41,556 bases of DNA from Flavobacteriales bacterium (GTDB lineage: Bacteria > Bacteroidota > Bacteroidia > Flavobacteriales_D > Sanyastnellaceae), in contig JADFAK010000144.1 of NCBI GenBank assembly GCA_015665315.1, positions 1-41,556 of the forward strand, written 5' to 3'. Each line of letters opens with the position of its first letter. Position 1 is the stretch's first letter. The translations under genes and the position numbers were made by a program. Under the pieces are notes generated by a model. That model was not told the origin of the DNA. It ran no database searches and saw nothing but the letters and a program-made list of their open reading frames with translations. This document shows positions 1-10,800 of the stretch, one piece after another.

Positions 1-328
1 AACCATTGTGTACAACGTACCAAACGACTGGAATGCGATAGGTATCCTCACAATCAACAACACCATTTCCGCCATTCGCAGCTCTATCTGCTTGTCCGCG
101 TGCCGCCATAATTTTCTGAAGCACTTCTTGTTGAATGTCGTAGAGCGAACCTTCTCCACCGTGTTCTCTCAGCGAGATTTCTTTCACGTGATCGAATCCA
201 CATTGATCGTGTTTTTCATTTGCGACTGCTTTAAGGGGGTCGAAGAATTTTTGATCTTGCGCATATGTTCCCGAAGAAAAAATCAGGATCGCTACACACA
301 TTAAAGCCTGAACTATTGAGCGTTTCAT
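1..328 (-). CDS. Secreted M43-like metalloprotease, 5' part only (runs off window)
   Basis: Reading the minus strand from the ATG at 328-326 gives an uninterrupted frame to the window edge (109 codons). The product begins MKRSIVQALMCVAILIF and has a signal peptide ending near TYAQ, so it is exported. The region reaching the edge reads IPVVWYVVHNG, which resembles the first strand of the cytophagalysin/pappalysin (M43) metalloprotease domain, where 'IPVVxHVxHNG' is typical. The zinc motif HExxH would lie beyond the window, so catalytic identity cannot be confirmed. Many M43 proteins of this phylum are type IX secretion cargo, which fits the PorQ gene in this window, but the C-terminal sorting domain is not visible. 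The forward reading frame over the same bases looks like a shadow. The family assignment is an inference from a short stretch; the coding call itself is firmer. Confidence 0.6.
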   Translation of the reverse strand, partial: MKRSIVQALMCVAILIFSSGTYAQDQKFFDPLKAVANEKHDQCGFDHVKEISLREHGGEGSLYDIQQEVLQKIMAARGQADRAANGGNGVVDCEDTYRIPVVWYVVHNG

Positions 329-477
329 AAGCATTGGGTTGATTGATTAATATTTTGGTACAGTAAAGCTCGCTCAACAAGGACTTATTTTTCAGGGGGT
401 TTATCACGCGGCAAGCGCAAATGAGTGGACGGTAACCTTAAATGAGAATTCGGTAGTGGCCCTTGAGGTCAGAAAAT

Positions 478-505
478 AAAAAAGCCCCAGAAAGATCTGG
501 GGCTT
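478..505 (-). terminator. Rho-independent terminator (minus strand)
   Basis: AAGCCCCAG and CTGGGGCTT form a 9-bp stem (482-490 and 497-505) around a 6-nt loop. Read on the minus strand the stem is followed by TTTTTTATTTT, the classic terminator shape. It lies 230 nt past the stop of the S9 peptidase gene, so that transcript would carry a long 3' untranslated tail. On the plus strand the stem has no good T-run. Confidence 0.8.
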
Positions 506-605
506 CTTACCTTAAGTTAGTTGTAGAAAGTTGGAGTTCGTTAACTTCTTACTTTCTCATTGACCTGTCTAACCAAAATTACCTTGAACCAAAAAAGGTT
601 GTCTG

Positions 606-619
606 TTTGACATGTCAAA
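606..619. repeat. 14-bp perfect palindrome in the 329-734 gene-free stretch
   Basis: TTTGACATGTCAAA is a perfect palindrome. The 406-nt stretch 329-734 contains this, the terminator at 478-505 and a small post-stop hairpin at 705-719. I see no convincing gene in it: reading frames there are short and lack domain-like sequence. Function of the palindrome is unknown; a dimeric regulator site is possible but it is downstream of the S9 gene and about 280 nt upstream of the metalloprotease start. Confidence 0.4.
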
Positions 620-704
620 TGTACTATCGTTTGTCAGCTCATTCTCGACACTTTAGTATGTGGTACACGTGAATGAGTAACTGGTATTATATCGAGGATA
701 ATTG

Positions 705-719
705 GATTTGCCTTTAGGC
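705..719 (-). repeat. Post-stop hairpin motif GCC-taaa-GGCAAAT, copy 1
   Basis: In the direction of the upstream gene the sequence is GCCTAAAGGCAAAT, starting 15 nt after the S9 peptidase stop codon. The same 14 bases occur after the 2-oxoacid dehydrogenase gene at 19190-19203, and related forms occur after two other genes. Confidence 0.5.
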
Positions 720-734
720 TAAATACCAAAAACC

Positions 735-2657
735 TTACTTCTTAATTGCCTTTTTACTGCCCGCACCAATATGCTGGTCTAGGAAACTATCCATCGCGCG
801 GTAAAACTTGAAGCGGTTCTCCTCGTTGTGGAATCCGTGTCCTTCTTCTGGCTCAACGATATAGTGAACATCCACCCCTCGTTCTTTCATGGCAGCTACC
901 ATCTGATCCGATTCGTCAATATTCACACGTGGATCTTTCGCTCCCTGCGCAACCAACAATGGGGCTACGATATTGTCGGCATGAAAAACGGGAGAAGCTT
1001 CAGTCAAGAGCTCCTTGTCATCAACTGGGTGTCCTACCATCTCGTACATCATTTCCAAGAACTGCTCCCAGTAAGGAGGAATCGTTTCCATGAATGTGAA
1101 TAGGTTCGAAACACCCACATAATCAACACCACAGGCGTACAATTCAGGAGAAAAGGCAAGGCCGGCAAGTGTTGCATAACCACCGTACGAACCTCCATAG
1201 ATAGCCACGCGGTCAGGATCTGCAATGCCTTCGCTTACCAACCATGCAACGCCGTCCGAAATATCATCTTGCATTGTCTTTCCCCATTGCTTGAACGAAG
1301 CTTCGAAGAATTCACGTCCGTAGCCAGTCGAACCTCTAAAGTTCATTTGCAATACGGCGTATCCGCGATTGGCCAAGAATTGAACTTCTGGGTTAAATCC
1401 CCAATTGTCCCTCGCCCACGGTCCGCCATGCGGATTAATCACGACAGGTAAGTTCTTCGCTTCCACACCTTTTGGTACAGTCAAATAGCCGTTGATCACC
1501 AATCCGTCTCGCGACTTGTACTGAATGCACTGCATTTCGCACAGATCGCCTTCACTCAACCACGGACTCACATCCTCAATTTTCGAAAGTTTGCCAGTGG
1601 CATCGCTGTACAGGTAGTATGCACCCAATGAGCGATCGCTGTACGTGCGAATGATGAATGTATCCTCGGCCTTGTTCATGCCTGTCAGGGCCAACTCATA
1701 ACCGGGAAGCTCCTTGCTCAATTTATTGTAGCGCGCTTCAACTTCCTTGTCCAAGTATACCCAGTGTCTTTTGTCGGTGGTATAGCTTATAGTCGTGAGC
1801 ACTTTTCTTTTTCTCGAATAGTTCAAAGAAGATACATCCACCTCGTCGTGCTCATAGAGAACTTCAACTTCTTTCCGTTCGCTAATACTATACTTAACCA
1901 ATGCGTTTTTGTCTCGTCCGATATTCGAAGAGGCATACAGGTCTTTGTTGTCAAATGTGAAGAACAAAGGCGACATCGATTCTTTGAAATTGGTGGTCAT
2001 CAATGTTTCCCATTCACTTTCCTCCGTTTCACGGTACAGAATACTATTGTTTACTCCGTCCGTGGTGAAGGCCATGCGCAATTTGCCATCGTGGTCGGTC
2101 ATCCATCCTGAAATATTCCCAGGGTTCTCGGCCAACATGACCAATTCTCCCGTTACGATATTCAAGCGATAGGGATCGAAGATTTGTGGAACTCGTTTGT
2201 TGAGCCCTACTATTATATGGTCGTCGTCATTTTCAAGATCGTCGATGAATTGAGTTCGAACACCCTCAAAAGCCGTCAATGCCTTATAATTCTTCCCGTC
2301 CAAATCCACACCATAAACCGCGAAGTTCTCATCGCCACCGTTATCCTTCAAGTAAAGAATACGGTTGTCGTTGGCCCAAGCGTAACCTGCTATATCTCTG
2401 TCGGTTACCTCGGTAATTCGAGTTGCTTTTCCTTTTCCATCGGCCTGCTTCACAAACACGTTCATGCGGCTCTCGTATGGAGCTAGATATGAAAAGTGCT
2501 TTCCATCGGGCGATATTTGATAACTCGACTTCTCAGGGTTTTTGAAAAAATCTTCTACGGGATACTTCTTCACGGCTTTTGAACTTTGGGCACTTGTCGG
2601 GACACTCAATAGGAGGCATAGACAAGCGAGCGCAAAGGTGCTAATAATTGGTTTCAT
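735..2657 (-). CDS. Secreted S9 family peptidase (prolyl oligopeptidase / acylaminoacyl-peptidase type)
   Basis: 640 aa with a signal peptide ending SAQS, so it is predicted to act in the periplasm or outside the cell, cleaving short peptides. Residues about 30-380 look like the beta-propeller that filters substrates; residues about 390-630 are the alpha/beta-hydrolase domain. The nucleophile elbow is GGSYGG (Ser490), the acid is Asp575 in the QGAKDPRV strand, and the base is His607 in EGHGF. HGGP at about 409-412 fits the oxyanion region. All three catalytic residues are present, so the enzyme should be active. Length is usual for the family. The start is an ATG directly before the signal peptide. 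It stands alone: its own terminator lies at 478-505 and the next gene upstream ends 164 nt away. Exact specificity (dipeptidyl- or acylaminoacyl-releasing) cannot be told from sequence. Confidence 0.93.
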   Translation of the reverse strand: MKPIISTFALACLCLLLSVPTSAQSSKAVKKYPVEDFFKNPEKSSYQISPDGKHFSYLAPYESRMNVFVKQADGKGKATRITEVTDRDIAGYAWANDNRILYLKDNGGDENFAVYGVDLDGKNYKALTAFEGVRTQFIDDLENDDDHIIVGLNKRVPQIFDPYRLNIVTGELVMLAENPGNISGWMTDHDGKLRMAFTTDGVNNSILYRETEESEWETLMTTNFKESMSPLFFTFDNKDLYASSNIGRDKNALVKYSISERKEVEVLYEHDEVDVSSLNYSRKRKVLTTISYTTDKRHWVYLDKEVEARYNKLSKELPGYELALTGMNKAEDTFIIRTYSDRSLGAYYLYSDATGKLSKIEDVSPWLSEGDLCEMQCIQYKSRDGLVINGYLTVPKGVEAKNLPVVINPHGGPWARDNWGFNPEVQFLANRGYAVLQMNFRGSTGYGREFFEASFKQWGKTMQDDISDGVAWLVSEGIADPDRVAIYGGSYGGYATLAGLAFSPELYACGVDYVGVSNLFTFMETIPPYWEQFLEMMYEMVGHPVDDKELLTEASPVFHADNIVAPLLVAQGAKDPRVNIDESDQMVAAMKERGVDVHYIVEPEEGHGFHNEENRFKFYRAMDSFLDQHIGAGSKKAIKK

Positions 2658-2797
2658 GTGCTTTGTTTTGGGGCCCTGAATATTTATTAGGGCGGGGTTC
2701 TCAGTTCAGACGAATTAAAACCAAAAATGCGTACAATCGTCGTTAAATTGGTTGAATGGCAAGTTGCGAGGATCGACGGAAAGCCAAAGCGAAGCGC

Positions 2798-2812
2798 CAT
2801 TTGCCGAATGGC
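2798..2812 (-). repeat. Post-stop hairpin motif GCC-attc-GGCAAATG, copy 2
   Basis: Lies 9 nt past the stop of the decarboxylase gene. Here the hairpin is longer: GCCATT and AATGGC (2796-2812) form a 6-bp stem around a 5-nt loop. Confidence 0.5.
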
Positions 2813-2820
2813 TGAGAAAA

Positions 2821-4044
2821 CTATTTATTATCCTTGAGCTGCTGAATAAAGCCATCCAGTCGCTCCAAGGTAACATGCTCCATTACTACGATTTTGAGCC
2901 ATTTGGCCTCGTGGTGATTGTCGGGAACAAGGGCGTAGTTTTTAGCAATATCGGCGGGAATGTCAGCTGCACGGAGCGTCACAATATTCGAATATTCGTT
3001 GCGGAAATACCCAATAGCCAACTGGTCCAAGCGATCGCACAGCCACGAAGTTCGTTGAATCAAAGTCGCGACTTTCTCCTGCCATCCGTAATAACCGTAC
3101 ATCATCAAAATCATCCATATCGAAATAGCATTGGCGCCCGACCGACTCCCTATTATCGTGCTGTCTTCTCCCTCGACATAGCTGGCTTCTTCAGTAACAG
3201 CGTACTTCATAAAACCCTTTCGCATGAGAAAAATTCCTGTTCCGTACGGTGCCTGGACCATCTTGTGGGCGTCCAGCGTAATCGATGAAATGTGCGGGTT
3301 TCTAAAATCTAGAGGGTTTTTAGCATGCGCAAATGGATATAGGAATCCACCATAAGCGGCGTCGACATGAATGAAAAATTTGCAGCCGGTTTCTTCGAGA
3401 ACTTCAGTCAGAATGTGAATGTCATCCACCGACCCAAACATGGTCGTCATCATATTGGCCACCGCAATGAAGTACTTTTTACCGTTGGCCACACAGCTCT
3501 GAATTTCTTTCGTGAGCGATTCTTTGGTCCAATTTCGTTTCTCGCCCGATACGCTCATCGCATTCCAAGAAATGTTCAGCAAGTTGGCGGCCTTGGGCAT
3601 AGAGTAGTGGCAGTCGCTTGAGCCAATGAGTTGAATTTCATTGTGTTGGGCGTTTAGTTCGAGCAAGAAGTAGTTGCGGTAGATCCATATGGCTTGCAGA
3701 TTGGCCTCGGTACCTCCCGAAGCGACGTAGCCGTCAAACTGACCTTTCTCGCCACCCAAAATCTCCTCGGCGCACAAGCGAATAACTTCTCGTTCAATGG
3801 CCTGCGTTCCTGAAAAGTAGGACTCCGATTTGCCGAGCGTGTGGCAGCCTATGTGGTTGGGATTGTGCACCATAGTCGCCAAAAAAGGCGCGTTCTTCAA
3901 AAATGGTTCGTCCTGGTAAAAGACTTTTGAATCTAGGTGAGAAGCTGGCACGCCAAATACGTCATCCTTGTAAAAGTTGGCGTTTTGATCAATAGCATCA
4001 AATATCGTTTTGCGAATCTCAGCGTGTTCTAATTTCTTCCACAT
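2821..4044 (-). CDS. PLP-dependent group II amino acid decarboxylase
   Basis: 407 aa, cytoplasmic, with the fold of the glutamate/aromatic-amino-acid/histidine decarboxylase group (Pfam PF00282). The PLP lysine is Lys261 in LDAHKM; Asp228 in HVDAAYGG would pair with the pyridine nitrogen; His146 in SSDCHYS would stack on the ring. SGGTEAN at about 109-115 is the phosphate-binding region. These residues argue for a working enzyme that decarboxylates an L-amino acid, but the substrate (tyrosine, aspartate, glutamate or other) cannot be chosen from what is visible. It is somewhat shorter than the 450-500 aa typical of eukaryotic members. No pathway genes are adjacent: an S9 peptidase lies downstream and an AHSA1 gene upstream, both on the same strand. 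Confidence 0.88.
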   Translation of the reverse strand: MWKKLEHAEIRKTIFDAIDQNANFYKDDVFGVPASHLDSKVFYQDEPFLKNAPFLATMVHNPNHIGCHTLGKSESYFSGTQAIEREVIRLCAEEILGGEKGQFDGYVASGGTEANLQAIWIYRNYFLLELNAQHNEIQLIGSSDCHYSMPKAANLLNISWNAMSVSGEKRNWTKESLTKEIQSCVANGKKYFIAVANMMTTMFGSVDDIHILTEVLEETGCKFFIHVDAAYGGFLYPFAHAKNPLDFRNPHISSITLDAHKMVQAPYGTGIFLMRKGFMKYAVTEEASYVEGEDSTIIGSRSGANAISIWMILMMYGYYGWQEKVATLIQRTSWLCDRLDQLAIGYFRNEYSNIVTLRAADIPADIAKNYALVPDNHHEAKWLKIVVMEHVTLERLDGFIQQLKDNK

Positions 4045-4145
4045 GTGCCTGTAAATTTTGCGCGAAGATCGGTAGATTAATTCCTACTACCTGATGAATT
4101 GCACAATGGGAAGGTTGATTTGTGTCAAGATTATACCAGCAACAA

Positions 4146-4640
4146 TTAACTATTAATCAAACCCTGCAATTTTTCATCCTTGTTTCGGAGGTCTAGTCCG
4201 CCTTCAAGGACCGACTTCAAATTGGCCAAATAGAAAGTCCATCCTTCCATGCATCCCAAGTGGTAGCCCGTCTTTCCGGATTCGTCGGTCGGTATATTCG
4301 ACTGCACCAATTCAACGATCGAACCGCCCTCATAACTCGAGATTTCAACGGCGACTACGCAACCTCCAGAGAACTCAAAACTAAACGCGTTCTTTCCGTT
4401 GTTGGACAGGATTTTTCGAGATTCTTGGACGTCGTCGCAATAGCCAAACCACTGCCACAGAAAAGTGTCTCCTTCCTGACATGGATCGTCTTCGGTCCGG
4501 GTGCCACTAGGTCCAGTAAAAATGGAGGTGCGCAAGAACCAAGAAACCAGACCTTTTTCGGTGGTCCAAGCGCGGTAAATTTCTTCCTCGGTTGCGCGTA
4601 CAGAAATGCGCTTCGTAAATGTACTCCAATCGTATGCCAT
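4146..4640 (-). CDS. AHSA1/SRPBCC-domain protein
   Basis: 164 aa. The N-terminal half has the SRPBCC pattern ATEEEIYRAWTTEKGLVSWF, in which a helix packs under a curved sheet; the C-terminal half ends with GWTFYLANLKSVLEGG, the long closing helix of the family. Such proteins bind hydrophobic ligands or, for the AHSA1 branch, resemble the activator of Hsp90. No ligand can be assigned. The gene starts 107 nt from the giant plus-strand gene, so the two are divergent and share that spacer. No partner gene is adjacent that would say more. Confidence 0.8.
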   Translation of the reverse strand: MAYDWSTFTKRISVRATEEEIYRAWTTEKGLVSWFLRTSIFTGPSGTRTEDDPCQEGDTFLWQWFGYCDDVQESRKILSNNGKNAFSFEFSGGCVVAVEISSYEGGSIVELVQSNIPTDESGKTGYHLGCMEGWTFYLANLKSVLEGGLDLRNKDEKLQGLINS

Positions 4641-4752
4641 AGCCCGAATATACGGATGAAATTTGTTCCTCGAGTAAGCAACCCTTTCCCTATTAAAGAA
4701 GTCTAGTTATTAACTACAGTTTTGAACCTTATCTTAACCGATTCGCTTTGAG

Positions 4753-4760
4753 TACTTTTG
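4753..4760 (+). promoter_or_regulatory. Putative -7 box TACTTTTG for the giant PKD gene
   Basis: Perfect match to the Bacteroidota -7 element TAnnTTTG. No good TTTG sits 19-20 nt upstream. Transcription would begin at about 4765, which would exclude the two upstream start candidates and favour the ATG at 4814. Confidence 0.4.
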
Positions 4761-4813
4761 TAATGAAATTGACGAAGTTCTGGATGCGTTTCATGGACTC
4801 GCTTGAAAAACGA

Positions 4814-7800
4814 ATGGCTATCAAAAGTTTAAAATTTTCTATTGCTCTTCTTTGTGTATTAGCATTTCATGCAAATGTTATGTCGCAGTGCGAAGTCGAC
4901 GCCGGTCCTGACGTGACCATTTGCGAAGGCGAAGCCGTTGTCCTCGGTGGCAGTCCAACTGTCATCAGTGGAGGGAATCCACAAGTTTCTTGGAACAACG
5001 GAGCAGCCGATGTTGATAATCCTACCGTAAGCCCCAACAACACAACCACCTACACAGTAACGCTTGATGCAAATGGCGGCTGCTCGGACACCGATCAAAT
5101 TACGGTCACAGTTCTGGATGCCCCAAATGCTGCATTCAACTGGAGTAACGATGGCGATTGTGGTGGTACGCCTATTCAATTTACCAATCAAAGTACTGGA
5201 ACTGGTCTCACCTACGAGTGGGATTTTGATGATCCATCTTCAGGTGGCTCGAATACGTCTACCCAAGTTAATCCGGTCCACACGTTTAATCCGGCTGGAA
5301 ATGGTACGACAACTTTCGATGTGACTTTGACGGTCACCAATGACGATGGCTGTACCGATACGATAACTGAAACGGTGACCATTCAAGAAGCGCCAGATCC
5401 CGTTCTCATTGATCCAGTTTTTGACTTTGTTCAGTGCGATGGAAGTGCCACGTTTTCGATAAGTGTATTAGATGGCTCAACACCCGCAGCGAACACAAGT
5501 TATACGATCGATTGGGGTGACAATTCACCCGTATGGTCGGGGGGAAGTGCCCCCGTGCTTGTTGGCCATACCTACAACGGACTGGGAGTATGGGAACTCA
5601 CCTACACAGTCGTTGGAAGCAATGGTTGTGTCTCCGTACAAGAAATTGATGTGGCCAATGTTACCAACCCGGCAATCGGTGCGGGAACGACGGGAAATAC
5701 TACTGTGTGCGGACCAGTACAGCTCTGTTTTAACTTGAGTTTATACGAATCCAATCACGAATCGACAACCTATACCGTCAACTTCGGAGATGGCAGTCCG
5801 ACTGAAACCTTCAATCACCCGCCCCCTGCGCAAGTTTGCCACACTTATACCAATTCTTCTTGTGCTGGCGGCGTGCCGTATGTTTTTAGTGTTATTGCCA
5901 ACAATGTGTGCTCTTTTTCAGAGGGTACCATTTCGCCAATTGTCATTTATGCCCCGCCAACTGTAGGGTTTATTCCTGACCCTGTCCCTCAATGTGTGAA
6001 TGTCCCCGTGACTTTCATCAACTTGTCGGAGATGGGGTATTACACCAATTGCACGGCCAACGGAACCTTTATTTGGAATTTTGGCGATGGATCGGGAGAT
6101 GTAGTAGCGGTGACCAATTCAGATCAGTCGCATACTTACACCGATCCGGGAACCTATACGGTTTCACTTACGGCGTTCAATGCGTGCAACGTGGGGAATC
6201 CAGCCGTAATCACGCATGAGGTATGCATTGAAGAACCCCCCATAGTCGCGTTCGACGCCGATCCGACCACCAATTGTGTGCCCTTTATTCTCGAAACGAC
6301 CAACAATAGCGCCGTGGGGAACGTGTGCAATATTGGCTATACGTGGGATTTGTATACCATTGATTTAGAGTGTACAGGCACGGCGCCCAATGCCCAATAC
6401 GTCAACGGCACGAATTCAAATTCAGCCGAACCAGAAATCGAATTTCTTTCACCTGGCCAGTACCAATTGGAGCTTACCATGGTGAATTCATGCGGTATCT
6501 TTACCGATGTCCAAACCGTGATTGCCCAAGATATTCCAGAGATCGATGTCGATTTACTCCCAAATATTTGTGAAGGACAAGCCGTCTCTCCTTACGTGTA
6601 CATGGAAGATTGTCTGGCTCCAATTCTCTCGACCGAATGGACCTTTGAACAAGGATCACCTGCCAGTTCGTCCAATGCCAATCCCGGTTCTGTGACCTAC
6701 AACACCGCTGGAACGTGGGACGTGTCAATCGATGTTACCAACGCCTGCGGAACCGTTACCGATGGAACCACTGTTACTGTGGAGCCTGCGCCAGTTGTAA
6801 ATATAGTTTCGTCCTTAGGACTTGATATTTGTGCGGGCCAGTCAACAGTACTTACAGCCGGTGGTGCCGTGACCTATACATGGGACTGGAACGGAACTTT
6901 GTCAACTACGAACGGACCAGTGACAACAGCGACACCTGGGGCGCAAACGACTTATACGATTACGGGATACAGCAGTGCTGGTTGCCCAGGCACGCAGTCG
7001 ATTACGATCGACGTCAATACATTGCCTACAGTTGCTCCTTCGGCCGTTTTTGAAATATGTGCTGGTGATGATGTTCAGCTCGGACTGGATGTCAATGGCG
7101 GACTGCCTCCGTACAATACATATGGCTGGTCGCCTGGGGGAACTTTGGATCAAACAGATATTCCAAATCCAGTGGCCAATCCACTGGTGACTACAAACTA
7201 TGACGTAGTCGTTACCGACGACAACGGCTGCCAAGGGTGGGGAATTGTACCTGTTACTGTCAATCAATTGCCTGTCGTCAATGCTGGGCCCGATGTAGTA
7301 CTTTGTAACCAACCGGTGGGCGAACAATTAACTGGCTTCTCTCCGACACCCGGAGCCGGTGAAACGGGTGTATGGACTGGTCCGAACGTCACTGCTGGTG
7401 GAGTGTTTACACCTGCTGGTACGGGTACCTTTGATCTTACCTACACGTTTACGGATATTCATGGCTGCGTGAACCAAGATGTTGTTCAGGTAGAAGTTGT
7501 GGATCCAGCAACAGCCGATGCAGGAGCAGATTACACCTTTTGTGAAAGTGCGGTACTTGAATTGGTGACAGGAGTAACTCCAGGTGGAGTTTGGTCTGGA
7601 CCCAATGTGGATGCTGCTGGTAACTTTACCGCCACTCCTGCCGGTCTTTATAATCTGACCTACAGCGTTGGAGGCGGCTCTTGCCTTTCTCAAGATTTTA
7701 TAGTGGTTGAGGTTTACGAATTACCACTGGTCGACGTAGGTCTAGATGAAGTCCTTTGCGCTGGAGATAGCGTCCAAATGGACGCCCAAGTGAGCAACGG

Positions 7801-10800
7801 ACTGTTGCCTTATACGGACATTTCTTGGACACCAGCGGGATCACTTTCCGCAACGGATATACTTGATCCATGGGCTTATGCCATAGCTACCGACGTATTC
7901 ACCTTGGAAGTAACTGATTCACATGGCTGCATTGGTGTAGATCAAATGACCATGGATGTGAATGTGAGTCCGATCGTTGAGGCCGGACCAGACTTGGTGC
8001 TATGTAACCAACCTTTCGCCGAACAATTGACTGGATTCTCTCCAATTCCTGGAGCAGGGGAAACGGGAATTTGGACAGGAACGAATTTGGACGCTGGCGG
8101 ACTGTTCACACCTTCTGGCGTAGGAACGTTCACGGCCATTTATACTTTCACCAATGCCATTGGTTGTGTTGGAGTAGACTCCCTTATTATCGACGTAATT
8201 GATCCTACTCAAGCCGACGCGGGTCCTGATTTTGGCATTTGTCTGAACGCAGATCCAGTGCAACTCGCACAACCGGGATCTTGGTCGGGAACAGATGTAA
8301 GTCCAACGGGCTTATTCACCCCAAATGCCGAAGGAACATTTACACTTACCCTTTCTCTTGGTTCGGGTACATGTGAAACTACCGACGATGTTGATGTAAC
8401 GGTGTACACACTGCCTACCGCCGACGCCGGAGCCGATGCGACGATTTGTGAAGATGGTGCCGTTCAACTCGATGGCTCTGGTGTAAGTGATAACATGCCG
8501 ATCACCGTTTACTCGTGGTCTGGTGGTACAGATTTAGACCAAACCGATGTCGCCGATCCATGGGCCGATCCAACTACCACACAAATCTATAACTTGACAG
8601 TTGTAGACAACGTCGGTTGCTCAGGCTCCGATCAAGTAACCGTCTTTGTGAATGGATTGCCAGTCGTTGAAGCTGGCCCAGATATTACTGTATGCGATCA
8701 ACCGATCTCAGAAGTGCTTACTGGTTTCAGTCCGCTCCCAGGAGTTGGCGAGACAGGCGAGTGGACAGGAGTAGGTATTACCGATCCTGCAGGTGAGTTT
8801 ACATCTCCAGGTATCGGAACGTATTGGGCCTACTACACATTCACCAATGTTGTAGGATGTGCCAACGTCGACTCAATTGAAATTACCGTTTTAGATCCAG
8901 TAGTTGCCGATGCAGGACTCGATCAAGTGATTTGTTTGAACAACGGTCTGTACCAATTGATTGGCTTCGATCCGCTTGTAAATATTACATGGTCGGGCAC
9001 AGGAATCGTCGACGCCGATCTCGGAATCTTTGATCCGATGGTAAGCGGCGATGGAACGTTCACCCTCCTCCTCGAATTTGGATCGGGAACATGCTACACG
9101 TTCGATGAAATGGACATTACAGTTGATCCATTGCCAATTGTTGATACCGTAGTAGATGAGCTCATTTGTGGAAATGCCGGACTTACCGATTTGCCAGCAG
9201 CTTCTCCAGCAGGTGGAACTTGGGAAGGACCGGGAATAGTCGACGCCGTGGCAGGTACCTTTGATCCGACGATCGGCGAGGCGACCTATGAGGTATTCTA
9301 TTGGTACACCGATCCAGCCACAGGTTGCGCCGATACCTCGTACACGGATGTTATTGTAGCCCCCGTGCCTACAGCCGATTTTACTCTTGCGCCAATGGGA
9401 TGTACCGATGCCAATCTCGACATCGTCAACAATTCTATCGACGGCGATTCATACGTGTGGGATTTAGGTAACGCCGAATTCAACTACGACTTTGAGCCTT
9501 TGTACACATATCCCGATGAAGGGATTTATACCATCGAGCTTCTAGTGACAAATGTCCTTGGATGCCAAGACTCGCTATCAATAGATAATGAAATTATCGA
9601 TCCACCTTCGCCAGCATTTGTGATCGACCCTACTGAAGGATGTGCTCCTCTACTCGTAACTTTTGAGAATAATTCAATCGGTCAGTACTTAACCTACGAT
9701 TGGGATTTGGCAGTTGGAACGACAACCGATGAGACCCCAGCACCGCAAGTGTACCAGCAGGGTCCTGATGATTTGGACTACGTCGTTTCATTGATGGCGA
9801 CCAACTTCTGTGGTTCTGTACTCGTAGTTGATACGATCACTGTATTCCCTCAGCCAGTGGCCGGTTTTGGAACCAACTTGGATGAATTCTGTTCGCCTTT
9901 CGAAGTGATCTTCAACAATATATCTGTAGGTAACCCTGATACCTGGGAATGGGATTTTGGCGACATGACTTCGAGCGACCTCGAAGAGCCTGGTTCGCAT
10001 ATCTATTTCACTGGAGACGAGCCTACAGATTACACGATTACCCTTATCACGACCAACGAATGTGGTATTGATACCGCGGAATATACGATCACGGTATTGC
10101 CAAACACAGTAACAGCATTTTTCAATACCAACGTGACTTCGGGCTGTGAGCCTTTGGAAGTTGAATTCACCGATTTCTCAGAAAATGGAACGGTCATTTC
10201 ATATGAATTTGGCGACGACTCATTTACCAACGAGCCCAACCCGACCCACGTTTTCATGGAGTCTGGATTTTATACGATATACCAGTACGTAAACAACGGT
10301 TGTAGCTTCGATACCACCTCGATAACCATTGAGGTATTCGACTCGCCTAACTTGGCTTTTACGACGGATGTGCCGAATGTATGTGCCAATCAACCTGTGC
10401 AGTTCATCAACCAATCTGTGGATGTGAACAATGTGTTCTGGGATTTTGGAGATGGCAACACTTCAGGTGAGACCAATCCATTTCACGTGTACGAAGATGA
10501 TGGAGGTGACTTTACAGTTACTCTTTCTGGAACGTCGATTTTCAACGAATGCGAAAGCACCATTCAACAAGATTTTACAGTGTTCAATGTGCCTGAGGCC
10601 GGCTTCACGATTGATGAGATTGTAGGCTGTAGTCCTTTCGATGTGCAATTCACGAATACGACCGATGGCGGATTCTTCTACGCTTGGAATTTCGGCGACG
10701 AGAATACCGACAATGGTATCAACCCGTCCAATACGTTCTACAATTTTACCGCCGATCCAGCTATCTATACGATCACGCTGGTCGCACAGAATTTTGAGTT

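Noticed and set aside
8-304. Forward reading frame of 98 codons at the left edge
   Set aside because: It lies opposite a minus-strand frame with a signal peptide and metalloprotease-like sequence; the forward product has no domain-like features.
4859-5191. Long antisense frames inside the giant PKD gene (also near 6902-7693 and 8000-8409)
   Set aside because: The regular repeats and biased codons of the sense gene keep the opposite strand free of stops; the products are low in structure and lack starts with any signal.
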